The position numbers and the translations under genes are program-made. A stretch of DNA of 64,000 bases from Glomus cerebriforme (Eukaryota; Glomeromycota; Glomeromycetes; Glomerales; Glomeraceae): positions 74,395 to 138,394 of the forward strand of contig QKYT01000110.1 of NCBI GenBank assembly GCA_003550305.1. Direction: 5' to 3'. The notes beneath the pieces were generated by a model that was not told the origin of the DNA, ran no database searches, and saw only the letters and a list, made by a program, of their open reading frames with translations. Positions 34,711 to 47,454 of the stretch are shown one piece after another. Within the stretch, counting starts at the first letter, position 1. Each line of letters starts with the position of its first letter.

Positions 34711-35657
34711 TTACATTCGACGGAATATAGCTTGCTGAATAATATACAAATCTATTACTACATTTCCTGGTAATGGATATGGCGGAGTACCAGGACAACC
34801 TGCATATATGCAAGCTGGTTCAATACTCAATGTACAAATCCCTCTGGCTGAGCAACCGTTATATCGTCTCTGACGTGTAGTGATCGTCCCAAATTCAATC
34901 TAGAAGAATAAGAATTTTATATAGTGATAAGTACTTTTGTAGCATAAGCAGAAAGGTAAAATACACTGATCCCTACTGTTTGAAGAGGATGATAACCACT
35001 TCGTGTATGACGACTTCTACGACGACAAAATTTGTAACACTATTAAAATATGAGGAAATTAATTAGGTAAATGGAAAAAATGATGAAGCTTTATAGTACT
35101 TACTGTTAAGCGACGCAAGGGTAGTCCATTTGCATCTTGTCTGCAATTAGTCCAAGGCCACAATTTAATTACTATTACGTCTTCTACTTGATTTGGAAGT
35201 AACCAGAAATTATTAACTTTCCGGGTTATACTCGGGAGACTTTGGGTGTTTGCTATTTCGCAAACAATTGTGGGCCAAGGATTACCCTATAAACAATTAC
35301 AAATTCAGATTGATAATAATAATTAATATACTGCTGAAATACATACTGCTGAATACATACCGTTGAATCACATGAGTTTGGGGATGGTTTGGAAGACGTA
35401 GTGGTACAAATGCTCTACCACTTGTACATGCTGAATAAAACCAGATTCAATATAATAGTATAAAACCAAGTACCGAAGGGCTATTAATATCTGCAATATT
35501 ATCAACTTGGTCTAAGGGTTGTAGATTGGCAAAGGCGGACTCAAATTGAAAAGAAAATTTGGTGTGCGCAACCTTGTGTTCTGGATTGGATAACTCAACT
35601 ACCACAACAACACCATTCACATTTCTCAATATATTCATCATACGTCACATTTTCCAT
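34711..35657 (-). CDS. Uma2-like PD-(D/E)XK-fold protein, five exons, one frame break
   Basis: Minus strand, exons approximately 35657-35467, 35430-35361, 35286-35104, 35039-34935 and 34899-34711. The 5' end reads MENVTYDEYIEKCE, the usual start of Uma2/DUF820 proteins ('xTxEEYxxLxE'), then shifts by one base near 35612 into GVVVVVELSNPEHKVAHTKF. Exon 2 has RAFVPLRLPNHPQ. Exon 3 has the core NPWPTIVCEIANTQSLPSI then RKVNNFW, with Glu and Lys of the fold, and DVIVIKLW. Exons 4-5 are basic then Cys/Pro-rich (CSARGICTLSIEP), ending QQAIFRRM. Exon 2's canonical donor (GTATGT) leaves the wrong phase, whereas an upstream GTGATT fits. In bacteria Uma2 genes are mobile-element associated; function in fungi is unknown. 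One-base shift: sequence error or early decay. Confidence 0.6.
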
Positions 35658-35759
35658 GAGTAACCTAAGCAAATTTAGCAAATTTAGAAACGACTTTGAT
35701 GCGACAGATGCGACACGAATGAAAATGGTTTATTATACCTTGTTTCATCAATATTTATA

Positions 35760-35950
35760 TAATTTCATAACTCCACCATTCCTTTTCGCTTCGCTAACAA
35801 TAATGTCTCCACCAGCTCTAATATACTCTTCAAACGCCTCCTCATTGCAGAAAGGGAGGAAGTTTCCTCGTCATTCGACGTACTGCGCAAACTATAACTA
35901 TAACTTGCAGAGCTTGCAGTGGAATCAGAATATGAATCATAATTAATTAA
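35760..35950 (-). pseudogene. Protein-like stretch upstream of the Uma2-like gene
   Basis: Same strand as the Uma2-like gene and ending about 100 bases upstream of it. One frame is Ser-rich (YDSYSDSTASSASYSYSLRS) and, after a shift, another reads NEEAFEEYIRAGGDIIVSEA, then KRNGG, before a TGA. Likely the 3' end of a broken gene. Family not recognised. Confidence 0.25.
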
Positions 35951-36239
35951 CAGTTTGGGCGAAATTAAAAAGATAGTAAATTTGCGACAAGTTTTTTACT
36001 ATCGTGAGAAAATGATAATCTTATATATTATGCTTTTACGCCATGTACAGTACACGTGTTCACTGTTCAGTACAACATCAGTAAATCAATGAGCAAGGCC
36101 AGGGACAATGATTTATGCTGCAATAAAATATAAATTATGCATGCACTAAAGTAAAATTATGTGATTTGAGAGTAATACAGAAAGGAGTGGTGTCTTGTAT
36201 GCTGCGCCAGTATACAATCAAGACAAAAGTCTTATTGTC

Positions 36240-36470
36240 CTACACTACCACACGAAGGAAATATTATCTTCACAAAAAGTATTATCTTCACTTGTTTTAC
36301 GTGAAAAATTATTGCTTCTTAATATATCTTCACTTATGAATATTTCATACGAAAAAAAATATTATTTCTGCTTATTTAACGCGAAAAAACATATTATTTT
36401 CACATATACAAAATGATACTTTTACTTGTTAGTTATTTTACAAGAATACTATCTTTACTTGTTTTATGCT
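36240..36470 (+). repeat. Degenerate tandem repeat around CTTCACTTGTTTTACGTGAAAA
   Basis: Units combine a TATTATCTTCACTTGTTTTACGTGAAAA-like core with variants at about 36285, 36330, 36370 and 36445 (for example TTTCTGCTTATTTAACGCGAAAA). The overlapping 73-codon frame is produced by the repeat and is not a gene. Confidence 0.5.
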
Positions 36471-37815
36471 TATTAAATTAATAAAATTTAGGACGATTTT
36501 AACGCTCACCGGAGGTGAATTTCACCAGAGGTTAATTTAAAAAACAATTAACCAGGGGGTATTAAACAGGACATAATATTGCAATGTGTTAAAATTAGTA
36601 ATATTCATTCATTTTTTATTTTTTATTATATATTCATTATGTATTCATTGTATTTCTTTATCTTAATAACTTTTTTTGGCATTTCAGATCATAATATGCG
36701 TATTGAAAGATTTACTTTAGGAACTTTATAGAAGGATTATAAGGTTCAAACTTTTTATTTCTTTTATATATTATAATAAGTTATTTCTCTTATAAGAGGT
36801 AATATTTTGTTTATGTATCAGTTTATATATAAAGTTTATTACATATTGATATTTATACTGCTTACTTAATTTTTATGCAATGCAAACTTTAAATCCATAT
36901 TTTTGCATTTGAAAATCATGTAATTTTATGTTATAATTAAAAAATACATAAACTATAAAATTTAATTAAACTTTTATCTAACCTTATTTTTTAAGGTCAT
37001 TACAAATAAGGCATGTAATAGGATATTACAAATAAATTAAATAATTTCATCCATAATAAAATCTATATTATGAATTAATTGTGTAATATTCTGCAATTTC
37101 AAAATTACATGATTCTTATTTGGAAAGGAATGAACATTATACAGTATATTTCTAAAAGAAAAAAAAAAGAATTCCCATTCAAAGTTATAATTAAAGTCTA
37201 AATTATGATCAAAATTTAGATTATAGTACTTCTCTGCTAATTAATTATGTTATATTTTGGCAAATGGATTAATTTACTATTTATTATAAAATTATTATGA
37301 ATTAATTATATCTGTCAAAATACATTACATCTATTAAAATACACACAATTTAATTAATAATTCATCAATTCATAAAGAAGTATTCCTAATAAAAAAAAAA
37401 TCCTAATCTGGAATAATAATTGAAGTTTAGATATCCTAATAAAAAGATTGGCATTATATGAATATAAGACTGAATAATGACCCAAAAGCTATCATTGACA
37501 GTAATATATAAAAGGTCAAAAAAAAAGCCAAATTTTAACAAAACATAAATTAAATAATAAAGCTATCCCTTAATTAAAAAATTAAATATTTTAAAGAATT
37601 GTTTTTTTTTATCCTGTTACGTAAGGCTTTATTATAAGATTATCGTATCAGATTTTTGATCATTATTATCTGCCATCTCATTTTTTTTATTAATTCTTAG
37701 AAATAAAAGTTATTATTCATTATAAAAGATGTAAAAATATATGTACTTTCCAACCTTTTTTAGTTTTCTTTAACAGAAGGTTTTTTACCAAAAACAAAAC
37801 TGTTGTAAATGGGAA
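36471..37815. other. AT-rich intergenic region, no gene seen
   Basis: Very AT-rich with recurring AATTATGTTATATT / ATTAATTAT words. No protein-like frame. Confidence 0.5.
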
Positions 37816-38003
37816 TATAGTCATTCCTCTATATAATCACACCCCTCGGGACTGAAAAAAAAAGTGTAATTATAAAAAACCTATATGATGTGACTATAGA
37901 AGAGGTTTTTTTAATAATATTATTAGTAACTTGGGCCAATCATAAATGTGCTTATAAGGGGGTGTGACTAAACAGGAGGTGCCTATAGAGGGGGACGACT
38001 GTA
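37816..38003 (+). mobile_element. MITE copy 1, TA-flanked, terminal inverted repeats
   Basis: About 188 bases. The left end TAGTCATTCCTCTATATAATCAC and right end GGGGGACGACTGTA read inwards as near-identical inverted repeats of the CAGTCRTCC type, flanked by TA. The same sequence occurs in opposite orientation at 48622-48806. The TA target and CAGT ends suggest a Tc1/mariner-mobilised element. Confidence 0.8.
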
Positions 38004-38500
38004 ACAAAAAAAAACAAAAATTATTTTAATTAATTTTTACTATATTGATATATTTTTTTGTAAATATGTAAAAATAAATTTAATAAATAATCTATAAAAA
38101 TAGACTTTTTTGTTTAAATATTGGCATTTATTTAAAAAATACAATTAAAATTGTTCATAAATTTATGAAAACCAAATCTAGATTAACAAAAATTAATTTC
38201 ATATAACTAATCTTAAAGATGAAGATAAAAGTATAAAGGTAATAATGAAGTAAAAGATTAAAAAGATGATAATAATAATGATGATTATAAAGATGAGAGT
38301 AAAGATAAAAGTAATCAGAAAATCTTCTTTACAGCTAAGAAAACTTAAAATTCTTTATAATAATTAATATTGTGATAATAAATTACAACTTTACAATTTT
38401 TCATGTGAAAATTTTCATAAATTTATGTAATATTATATAATACTATTACCTATCAAAAATTTTATATAATATTAAGAAATATTACACTAAATAATTAATT
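38004..38500. other. AT-rich DNA, no gene seen
   Basis: Contains AAGATGAAGATAAAAG-like purine-rich words at 38215-38320. No frame or hairpin recognised. The rest of the gap up to the MULE gene (39320-39731) is similarly featureless apart from short GCATCATGATA repeats near 39595-39640. Confidence 0.45.
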
Positions 38501-39320
38501 TTTTTTGTAAAACTTATCAAATTTTTGCACTTATATTAATGCTTGTGATAAAAATACTTCAAAGATATTATGATCATAATTATTTTGGAATACTATGGGT
38601 TAAAATGCTTCAAAAATATTATAATTTGTAAATACTACAAAGTATTTTAATTCATAATACTTTAAAAATGTTACAATCATAATTATTATAAAATACTATA
38701 GACAAAATACTTCAAAAATATTATAATTTGTAAATACTACAGAGTACTTCAATCTGTAAATATTACGATCTGTAAATATTATAAAATACTCTGATTATAA
38801 TATTTTAAAAAAGCTACAATTCATAAATATTACAGAGTACTTTGCCATAAATTTATATAATTTTACGATTTATAGGTTTTATGAAACCCTTTATACTAAA
38901 AAATTTCCTGATATAGTAATAAGTTAAAATATTTCATAAAACTTATGAAACTATAAACTTATGAAAGATTTTAACCATAATATTTTATAAAACTTCTGTA
39001 ATATTTTGTGAACTTATGAACTGTAAACTTACGAAGAATTTTGACCATAATATTATGTAAAACTTATAGGCTGAAGGATTTTAATTATAATATTTTATAA
39101 AATTTATAAACCTATAAACTTACAAAGAATTTTAACTGTAGTATTTCATAAAACTTACGGGCTGTAAACTTACAAAAAATTTTAACTATAATATTATATA
39201 AATTTTATAAAACTATAAACTTATAAAGTATTTTAAAGATTTTTGAAATGTTATACCATAAAATTTTATAAACTTATGAAATTGTAAATTTACACAAATT
39301 TTCACATTAAAAAATTTCCT
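38500..39320. repeat. Two adjoining families of degenerate AT-rich tandem repeats
   Basis: About 38520-38840 repeats AATACTTCAAAAATATTATAATTTGTAAATACTACA-like units. About 38930-39300 repeats CTATAAACTTACGAAGAATTTTAACCATAATATTTTATAAAA-like units with a spacing of roughly 60-75 bases, at least five copies. Copies are diverged by scattered substitutions. Confidence 0.65.
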
Positions 39321-39731
39321 GATGTTAGACATATCAAATTTTATAGTTAAAAAAACTATTGCCTATTGGATACATATTTTTTGGCCAATTAGTTAGATAT
39401 ATCTTAATACTTACTTTTATAATATAATAGATAAAAAATTATTAGCAAAATAGCTGCAATAAATAAATAAATAATGAAAATTTATTAATATATACGTAGT
39501 GTGTGGACACGTATCACATAATATATATCTGTATCATGATAAATATAGTTGTATCAATAGCGATATTATGCGTTTATTTATATCATGATTTATTTGCATC
39601 ATGATAGAACTATTTGCATCATAATGAAACTATTTACGTCATAATCATAAGATCCTATTATTAAAATTATTACACAATCCCTTCTTTCTTGCTCACTTAT
39701 CTATGTTGTTTGATCTTTTGGTATAATTAAG

Positions 39732-42563
39732 ATGAATAAAACAGGACAAGAAAATGTAAATTGTGGTGAACAATATGATGCTTTGCTTTCAATGGTAAAT
39801 TACACACAGCACATAATTTTCTTTTTGTATATGTTCTGTCTTTTGTTCTTTTATTATATATGTTTCCTCTATCTTTTCCTTTATTTTCTGTTGTGTATAT
39901 TTCCTCTATCTTCTTTATCATCAATCATCTAATTAAAGTATCTGCTTAACAGCTTAATGAAATGATCCCAAATTTATTCATTAATGATGAAACAGATCCA
40001 AATTCACCTATTGATGATGAAACGAACACAAATCCATTCATTTATGATAAAACAGACAAATCCAATGGACCAGATAAGCCATCTGATTCTTTAGAATTAA
40101 CTTTTGGACTTATCTTTACTGACTGGAAAGACTTCAAAAATTGGATACATAAATTTGCATTAAAAAAAGATTTCAGCTACAAGATCAGAATAAGCGAAAC
40201 TATTCAAGGTGTAATGTGAAGGGCTACTTACGAATGCACAAAATCTGGGACTCATAATTCACAAACTACATCAGATCCAACAAAGCAATGCAATGCTCAT
40301 TTCTAACGAACACTATATCCTTGAAAACTTAACATTACTCGTCCAAAAAAGGAGTTGTAAAAATAAACTCATTTAATAATAAATATAATCATCCACTTAT
40401 CCTAATGATTTAAGAAATATCCCCACAGTTTCAGAAGTTGACAAAGGAAATATTGGCTAATATAAAGAAGTATGTCATCCAAGGGCGAATGGATTCAGTA
40501 TCTATATATCTCCTATTAAGATATGACTATCCAGATCAACCTATTTACAAAAAAGATTTGTATAATGCAGTTTATCAGTTTTGACAAAAACACAATCCAG
40601 GAGATGGAGATGCCTCTCAAATGCTTTAACCATTAATGGACTGAAAGAATTTAGAGACACTTTGGGTTGTAAAGACACAATTAGATCCAATCTCAAGAAG
40701 GTTGATTTCTCTCTTATGGATGTCACCTACACAAAAAGAATTATACAGCAAGTATAATGACATCATTATAATTGATAACACCTACAACACAAACTGATTT
40801 CAGATGATCCTTTGTATTGTAACCATAATTGATAATAACTACAGAACCAGAATCATAGCGTACGTGATAATTGAGGATGAAACACTGAATACTTATCGTA
40901 TCGGTAGATATTTGATAGTATATTCACCAAAATGGGTGTTTCTCCAAAAGTTATTTTTTTTGATTCTGATCCTTCTTTGGTTCATTTGATCAAGGATATT
41001 TATCCCAATGCTCAGCAACTGCTATGCATATTTCACATAGATTTGAACCTTTAGAAAAAACTTAAAGGAAAACTGGGCAGTCAGTTCAAGGAATTCTGTC
41101 ATAAATTTTATGTATGTCACAATTCTCTTTACGAAGAACTATTCGAACTTCAATAGAGACAATTAATTAAACAATACCCAGTAGCGGTTAAGTATTTAAC
41201 TAATACCCTTTATAGTACTAAGAATTCATGGATGGTACCTTGGATTTGTAACTAATTTACAACCAGTGCTCAAAGCACATAGCAAATCAAATTAACAAAT
41301 AGTTATGTGCATGGCAAAGTAGATTGTTTTACATCATTATGTAATCTGTTAGTTAGTATTAATGATCACGTTAAGAATGATGAATATTTTGAGCAATTTG
41401 AAGTTGAATGAAATGCCTTACCTACAATTGGTATACCAATGCTGAATACAAGATTCTTCAGTCAAGTAGACGCTATTATCAAAGAATTTTTAACTCCAAC
41501 AATGTTCAGGAAATAAAGAGATCAAATGAATCAATCTGTATGTTATGACATTAGTCAGATCACAGATTGGCATCATTTAATAGAAGTAGAAATCATTTCA
41601 AAATTTATTTGAGATAGGATGCAAGTTTGCGAAGGGCAATCGCAAAATTTATATCTACTAATCTCATTATTTTTGATTAATTCTACATTTCCTACGATTA
41701 TAGATAAAAACTGATAATGAAGAAATAAGTATAGGAATTAGAGAACAAGAGCAAGACACAAGGCAAATCCTTTTGCAATTATTAGTTTCAATTATACCAA
41801 TAGAAGCAATTCTTAAAATGTGGAATGTACAAGCAACTGGCACATAGAGAATTGGACATTATGTAATTTTACTCAACGAAGGCATGTATCTATGTACTTG
41901 TCTCCTTTTAATTAATAAGAGATTAGTATGTCAGCACTTTTTTCATGTCGGTATGTACTTTAGACTTGCCACCTTCCACATATGTATGATCCCGAATCGA
42001 TGGTATATAAATCCTGATATTGAACTAAATGATCTCCTATAATAAAATTTTTTTATCCCAGTATGTGATAAGATACAATCAGAAGATAATATACCATTCA
42101 AAAATCCTATCACTTTCCAACACTTTTTTTCTATTTAGATTGATACTTAACTATTCCAATCAGCCGTAAACTCGTCTAAAGCTATGTATGCAGAATTGGT
42201 CAGATTATCAAAAAGGTTATTGACTATTCTTTTAAAAGTGATAAGCAACAAGAATTGTTAAATATTTTCAAGGCCTTTATTTATGACGTAAAGAGTAGAC
42301 TAGAATCAGAAAACTTTACTGATATTATTAATCCAGTTGTTATCATACATAAAGGTTGACTACCGAAAAGGCTAATAGCGAGCGTTGAAAAGATTTCAAT
42401 TAGAGAAAAATGGGTTCTAAAAGATATTAGTAGTGGTAATATAATAGAAGACAACAATGCTTCAAATATTATAGAAGACTCTACAAATGATACAAAAGGC
42501 TGAAAATGCAGTAAATGTAGTAAGCAGTATGAGCACTATGTAAAGACGTGTCAAAATATTTAG
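39732..42563 (+). pseudogene. MULE (Mutator-like) transposase, decayed
   Basis: Exon 1 39732-39794 joins exon 2 from 39953 in phase (GTAAAT...AACAG). The N-terminus is acidic, then a FAR1/WRKY-GCM1-like DNA-binding start (FTDWKDFKNWIHKFALKKDF, then YECTKSGTHNSQ and a Cys). The catalytic core is recognisable: IIIDNTYNTN near 40770, VIFFDSDPSLVHLIKDIYPN and LLCIFHID near 40950-41040, with a SWIM-like Cys/His region near 41880-41960 (YLCTCLLL...CQHFFHVG). The C-terminus has a zinc knuckle CSKCSKQYEHYVKTC near 42508-42552. At least a dozen in-frame stops, many explicable as CAA/CAG to TAA/TAG or CGA to TGA, make it inactive. No terminal inverted repeats found. Confidence 0.8.
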
Positions 42564-43560
42564 CATTTATTTAGGGTGTATTATTTAGCGAGTGCATTTA
42601 TTTAGGTGCATTTATTGTACATGATTAGTTAATTGATTTTATATAATAAAACAGTTTAAAGTCACATGATATAAAAATTTATTGAATCACATGATACGTA
42701 TTCACACACTACATATACAAATAGAAATCGCCTTAAAGAATAGGTATAAATAATATTTCTTCCAATATTTTTTCTGAAAGAGTAAATATTATCAGTTTAA
42801 ACATAAAAATAATATTCTAATATAATTTTGACAAATCATTTTTTATTTTTGAAAGTATAAATGTAGTTACTATTTTTACATAAATAAATTTAAACTGTTT
42901 ACTAAAAAATAGAATTTTATAATATTTTTTTCTTTTTTATGATTTTTGGTTAAGATATTTTTGTTCATCAATTAATTTAAAACAATTATTAAAAATTTGA
43001 ATCATAATATGACTATTATACTACCTTTTTTATAGTTTAAAACTTTTAAGGTTTAATAAACTATTATCTTAAAATAATAAAAAACTGTATGCAAAATTAA
43101 TATTAAAAATAAAAGAATTATATTTCAATTTTAAAAATAAAATGTATATCAAATACTTATAATTTTTAAAAAAAATAATGCAAATAAACAATATAATAAT
43201 TAGTCAATTTTGACTTTTGATAGTATTTTTTCAAGTTATTTTAAGAGAAGCGTGTAGTCACGTGATTTTTAATATAAAATTGATCGATATAAAAATTTTT
43301 TTGCGCTATCAAATCTTTATATCAAATATAAACACAATAATCAAGTATTCTAACTATTAAAAAAAATACTTTTTCTCATCTTTTGGAACCTAAAGTTTCA
43401 CCAGATATAGTTTTTATATAGACTTACATATTACATTTTAGAGTAAATATCAAAAGAAATTCAAAAAAAGTTCAGAATTGCCTTATAAAAATTTAGAATC
43501 CAAACTGCTAGGAAATTTTTAGTTATTTAAATTTTTATTAAAAATGAAAAAATGATTTTT
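42564..43560. other. AT-rich DNA between two transposon relics
   Basis: No protein-like frame. May contain the ends of either element, but no inverted repeats were identified. Confidence 0.4.
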
Positions 43561-46365
43561 ATTATTTTATACTTTATTAAATTTAACATTTACTGTTATT
43601 TGCAACATTTACTAGATATGTTTTTATGAAAATGGTATCAAATTTTATGTCAAAGAAATCCTCATTTCAAAAGTTACTAACAGCCATATAATAATAGTTA
43701 GATTATATTTGACAAGTCTGTACCCTTAAAAGCTTTGAACATACATAATAAACTTGATATTTTTAGCTCTTCAACAGTTACTCTATACCTTGCTTTAATA
43801 GTACATGATCATCCAAAAGATAATATTACAAGTATTTAGATTCTTTTATTAGTTGGTTATATAGTAATAATTTATTAGAAAAAAAATTCTTATGACTTAC
43901 AATTACTAAAGACGGTAACAATAATTTAGTTTATACATATGAAGATTATGGTGATGATATTTCTCTTATTGATTGTGTATACAAATCCTCTCATTGGAAT
44001 TTTTTTTATAGGTTGGCTAATTATCTTGATATAGATGGCCGCGTTTCAATTTCTGCTTTAATAGGACTTAATATTTTGGAAATTGTAATTCAATTTAGGA
44101 ATGTAGTTAATATAGCATTTCCAAATTTATTCATTCAAATTAAAAAGTATCATAATACCATTATAACTAAAATAAAATAAAAAATAAAATAAAATGAAAT
44201 GCAGGAAGTTTATTTTCTAAAAATTTAGAAAATAATATACTAATCAATTTGGGTATTTTGGTCAGTTCTGATGATCTTCCCATAACTTCTAAATCAACAC
44301 AAGTGCTTATATGTGAATATGTTTCAGAGATTAATGAAAAAAATAATCTGAAAAAAAATTAAAACATGCAGAAAATAAATTAACTAAACATGAACAAATA
44401 GCAAACCCATTTATTATTAATTTATAGGAAGATAAGAAAAACATTGAAAGTAAGATTTTAAATTTGATACAAAAATCAAATATTAGTACTTCTAACTTTA
44501 TCAATACAGACCAATTCATCTGACTAGTATTATCTCAATCATGTCTGCAATGCTTTACAATACTTAATTCTAAACGCCAATATAATACTCATTTTATAGG
44601 ATTCACTTTTAAAGTTTCAGTTATATGTGATTGTGGAAAATATAAGAATTTTTCTAATGAAACTTCAACAAACTTTTCTTTAGCTGTAGCAAATAGTGAA
44701 TTAATAGGAGAAATAAATCATCAATCACTTAAAATGATATTAGCAATATTTAGAATAACCTAACAATTCACCAAAAAAACTCACTATAAAAATCAAAAAA
44801 AAAATTTCCATCCAATTTGTGAGAAGGCAGAAAAAAGTGCAAATAAAACTCTTCGATTAGTATGTAAATATATAAAGAAAATTACCAAAAAATTTCTGCC
44901 AGTAAGTTTTGATGTATAATAGTCATATGTACAAAATGCAAATCAGATTAGCGAAGAATTTATTTTGCAAATAAATTGGATGAATATTCTCATAGACCTA
45001 TTCTTGGATTTTATTATATTGAAAAATCACGTAAATGCAAAAAAAAGATGGTAAAACTGTTGTTGTACATGAAGGAAATTATGATAAAAGTTTCAGACAA
45101 ATGGGGCATGCAATTTTAATTACTATACTTCAAAAAATCTCATCAATTCTGAAAGAATTTGATCTGTTACTTGATATTGGAATAGATGGTGATTTAAAAA
45201 GTAATAAAACACTTGGTACAGTAGCAATAGTTAACCAGATATTTGCTGATCTAAAACATGTTGTAAAATTAATTCATAATAAAATTGGTTAGTATTTTTA
45301 ACAATAGATTGGATTTATAAATAGAATTTAAATTATTGATTAATTTACCTTTTTTTCATTATAATAAAGAATTTACAGTGGCATTCTTTTGAACAAGTAA
45401 TAATGCAATATTTTAATGGATGTGTTTATGCTGATGCAAGGAAAGCTAATAAAGAAATAAATGCTCCTAGTGAAGATGAATTGAAGTGTGTTTAAGTAGA
45501 TGGATTAGTTAAACAACTTTGTGAAGATCATTAATTATGCTGGTCTGAGGTTTGCTGGATCAAAGAAAATCCTGATATTGAACTAAAAGAACCCAATCTG
45601 ATTATATATGCTAAAAATCAATGACATACTGTATATTCTGCCAATTTTTACTTACAATTTTTCAATTACCAAAAGGTCAAGGTCTAGTAACAAAAATTCA
45701 CACTTCTTTTAATGAAGCCTTCAATATAACTAAATTAGTATTTCTTTCTAAATTAATTGATTATTGAAAGTCATTTGCAGTTCACTACTCTCTGGCTGTG
45801 ATTCAAAATAATGAAGAAATTGCAAGTCTTTTGGAATTTATTTATATTGCAGGAGTGGAAAATTATTCTGAAAATGATAAAAAAAATATTATGAAAATAC
45901 AACAAGAAAGGCAGAAAAATAGAGAATATAATAATGAAAAATTAGAGCAAAGGGCAAAAGAAAAATAAGAAAAAATATTAAATCAACAAAATGATTTAGA
46001 ATCTTTTAATTTTAATCAAGAATTAGTGCCTTATATAGTCGTCAGTTTCAAAATAAAATATAGCAACAACTAAAAGATTTTACACCTTCATTTGCTTGTT
46101 ATATCAAAAACTTTTCTACTATAGTTAAATGTATTTATTGCCACTCTTTTTCTAAATACACATCTAATGAATTATGTAAATTATGTAATTATTATATTCA
46201 AATGGGATATTATGATAGAATTATTAATGAATTATATCAACCAACATCAAAATCACCTGCTCAAATAATCTCTCCAGAGCAATTTATTCTTCAGCATATA
46301 TTTCAATTTTCTTCATTTTGCTTATATTAACAAGAAATTATTCAATCATATACCCAAGGTCAGGA
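43560..46365 (+). pseudogene. Mutator-like transposase region, N-terminal part of a fusion with RecQ
   Basis: A long dead frame readable in pieces: NNLVYTYEDYGDDISLIDCV near 43920, VSISALIGLNILEIVIQFRN, NFSNETSTNFSLAVANSELI near 44650, KTVVVHEGNYDKSFRQMGHA, then LLDIGIDGDLKSNKTLG and LKHVVKLIHNKIG (45035-45290). The GNYDxS and DGD...H order resembles the Mutator-like transposase family (PF20700 type). Next come CWSEVCWIKENPDI near 45540, a Lys/Glu coiled coil (45880-45990), a Cys cluster (CIYCHSFSKY...CKLCNYY, 46130-46190), and finally FQFSSFCLY, stop, QEIIQSYTQGQD, which is motif 0 of a RecQ helicase. The helicase continues in the same frame after the insertion at 46366. Family name is tentative. 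Confidence 0.6.
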
Positions 46366-47454
46366 CTAATGTTTCGCAGACGATTTGGCTGAATTGAATT
46401 TGATTTGGATTTGATTTAGATTTGATTCAATTTGATTCAAAATTTTTGAATTGCAAATTGAATTTGAATCTCAGATTTGATTTGATATCGAATCTGAATT
46501 TGATTTAAATAGATTCAATTCATTCAAATCAAATTTAAATCAAATCTAAATTAGTTAAATCTGAATCGAATCCAAATCAAATCTGAATCAAATTCAATTT
46601 GAGGGTTTAAAATTTGAATACACCTGCATTTAAATGCATTTCCTATCACGTTAATCTGATTTTTAAATTTTATTGGTTGTGTAATTCAGATAATCGATCA
46701 ATAATTTTTTTTTATTAGGAATATTTCTAACATTCTTTTAATTAATTTTATTTGTAGGAATATCCTGAAAATGAAATGGGTTCCTGAAAACAAAAGGTAA
46801 ATATTTTTTTTTGTTTTTCTTTATTAATTTTGTTTAAGAACATTTTCTAATATTCTTTCCATAATTTTTTTTATAGGAATATCCCTAGAGACAAAAGAAG
46901 ATGAGAGGTAGGTTTTTATTGTTAGTTTTTTGTTAATTTCATTAAAAGATATTATTAACATTCTTTTATTTGAATTTTTTTGCAAGAATAATTCTTGGAA
47001 ACATAATGGACTCCAGAAGGCAAAAGATAACAATAAAAACATTAAAGACTTATCTTAATTTATTAACTATATCAAAAAAAATCAAATCATAAAAATATTT
47101 TAAGTTATATGCATTTAATAAATAAATAAATAAATAATCACACTGATTAGCTAATCAAATTTAAATAATGAATTACATAATAGGATGCATTCGAATGCAG
47201 ATGCATTCAAATTTTAAATCCAAAGAATTATACATTTAATTATAATTTTATAAATTACAAAATCTTTAATCTGCACGAATCTGAATCAAATCAAATCAAA
47301 TCTGAATTGAATCTGAATTGAATCTGAATTGAATCTGAATTGGTTTGATTTGATTCGTTCAAATTTTGAATCGAATTTAAATGATTTGTAATTCAATCGA
47401 ATCGAATTCAAATCTGATTCAATTTGATTTAATTCAATTTATGCAGAATACTAG
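46366..47454 (+). mobile_element. Non-autonomous element of about 1.1 kb inserted in the RecQ reading frame
   Basis: Ends CTAATGTTTCGCAGA (left) and, read inwards from the right, CTAGTATTCTGCATA match mostly up to transitions. Flanks are TCAGGA (46360-46365) and TTAGGA (47455-47460), a target duplication differing by one C-to-T change; removal restores the helicase frame GQD|VFALIQ. Both subterminal zones (46385-46610 and 47270-47440) are packed with short GAATCTGAATT / AAATCAAATC words in both orientations, typical of transposase-binding subterminal repeats. Internal DNA has no transposase. Family unclear; hAT-like is possible. Confidence 0.75.
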
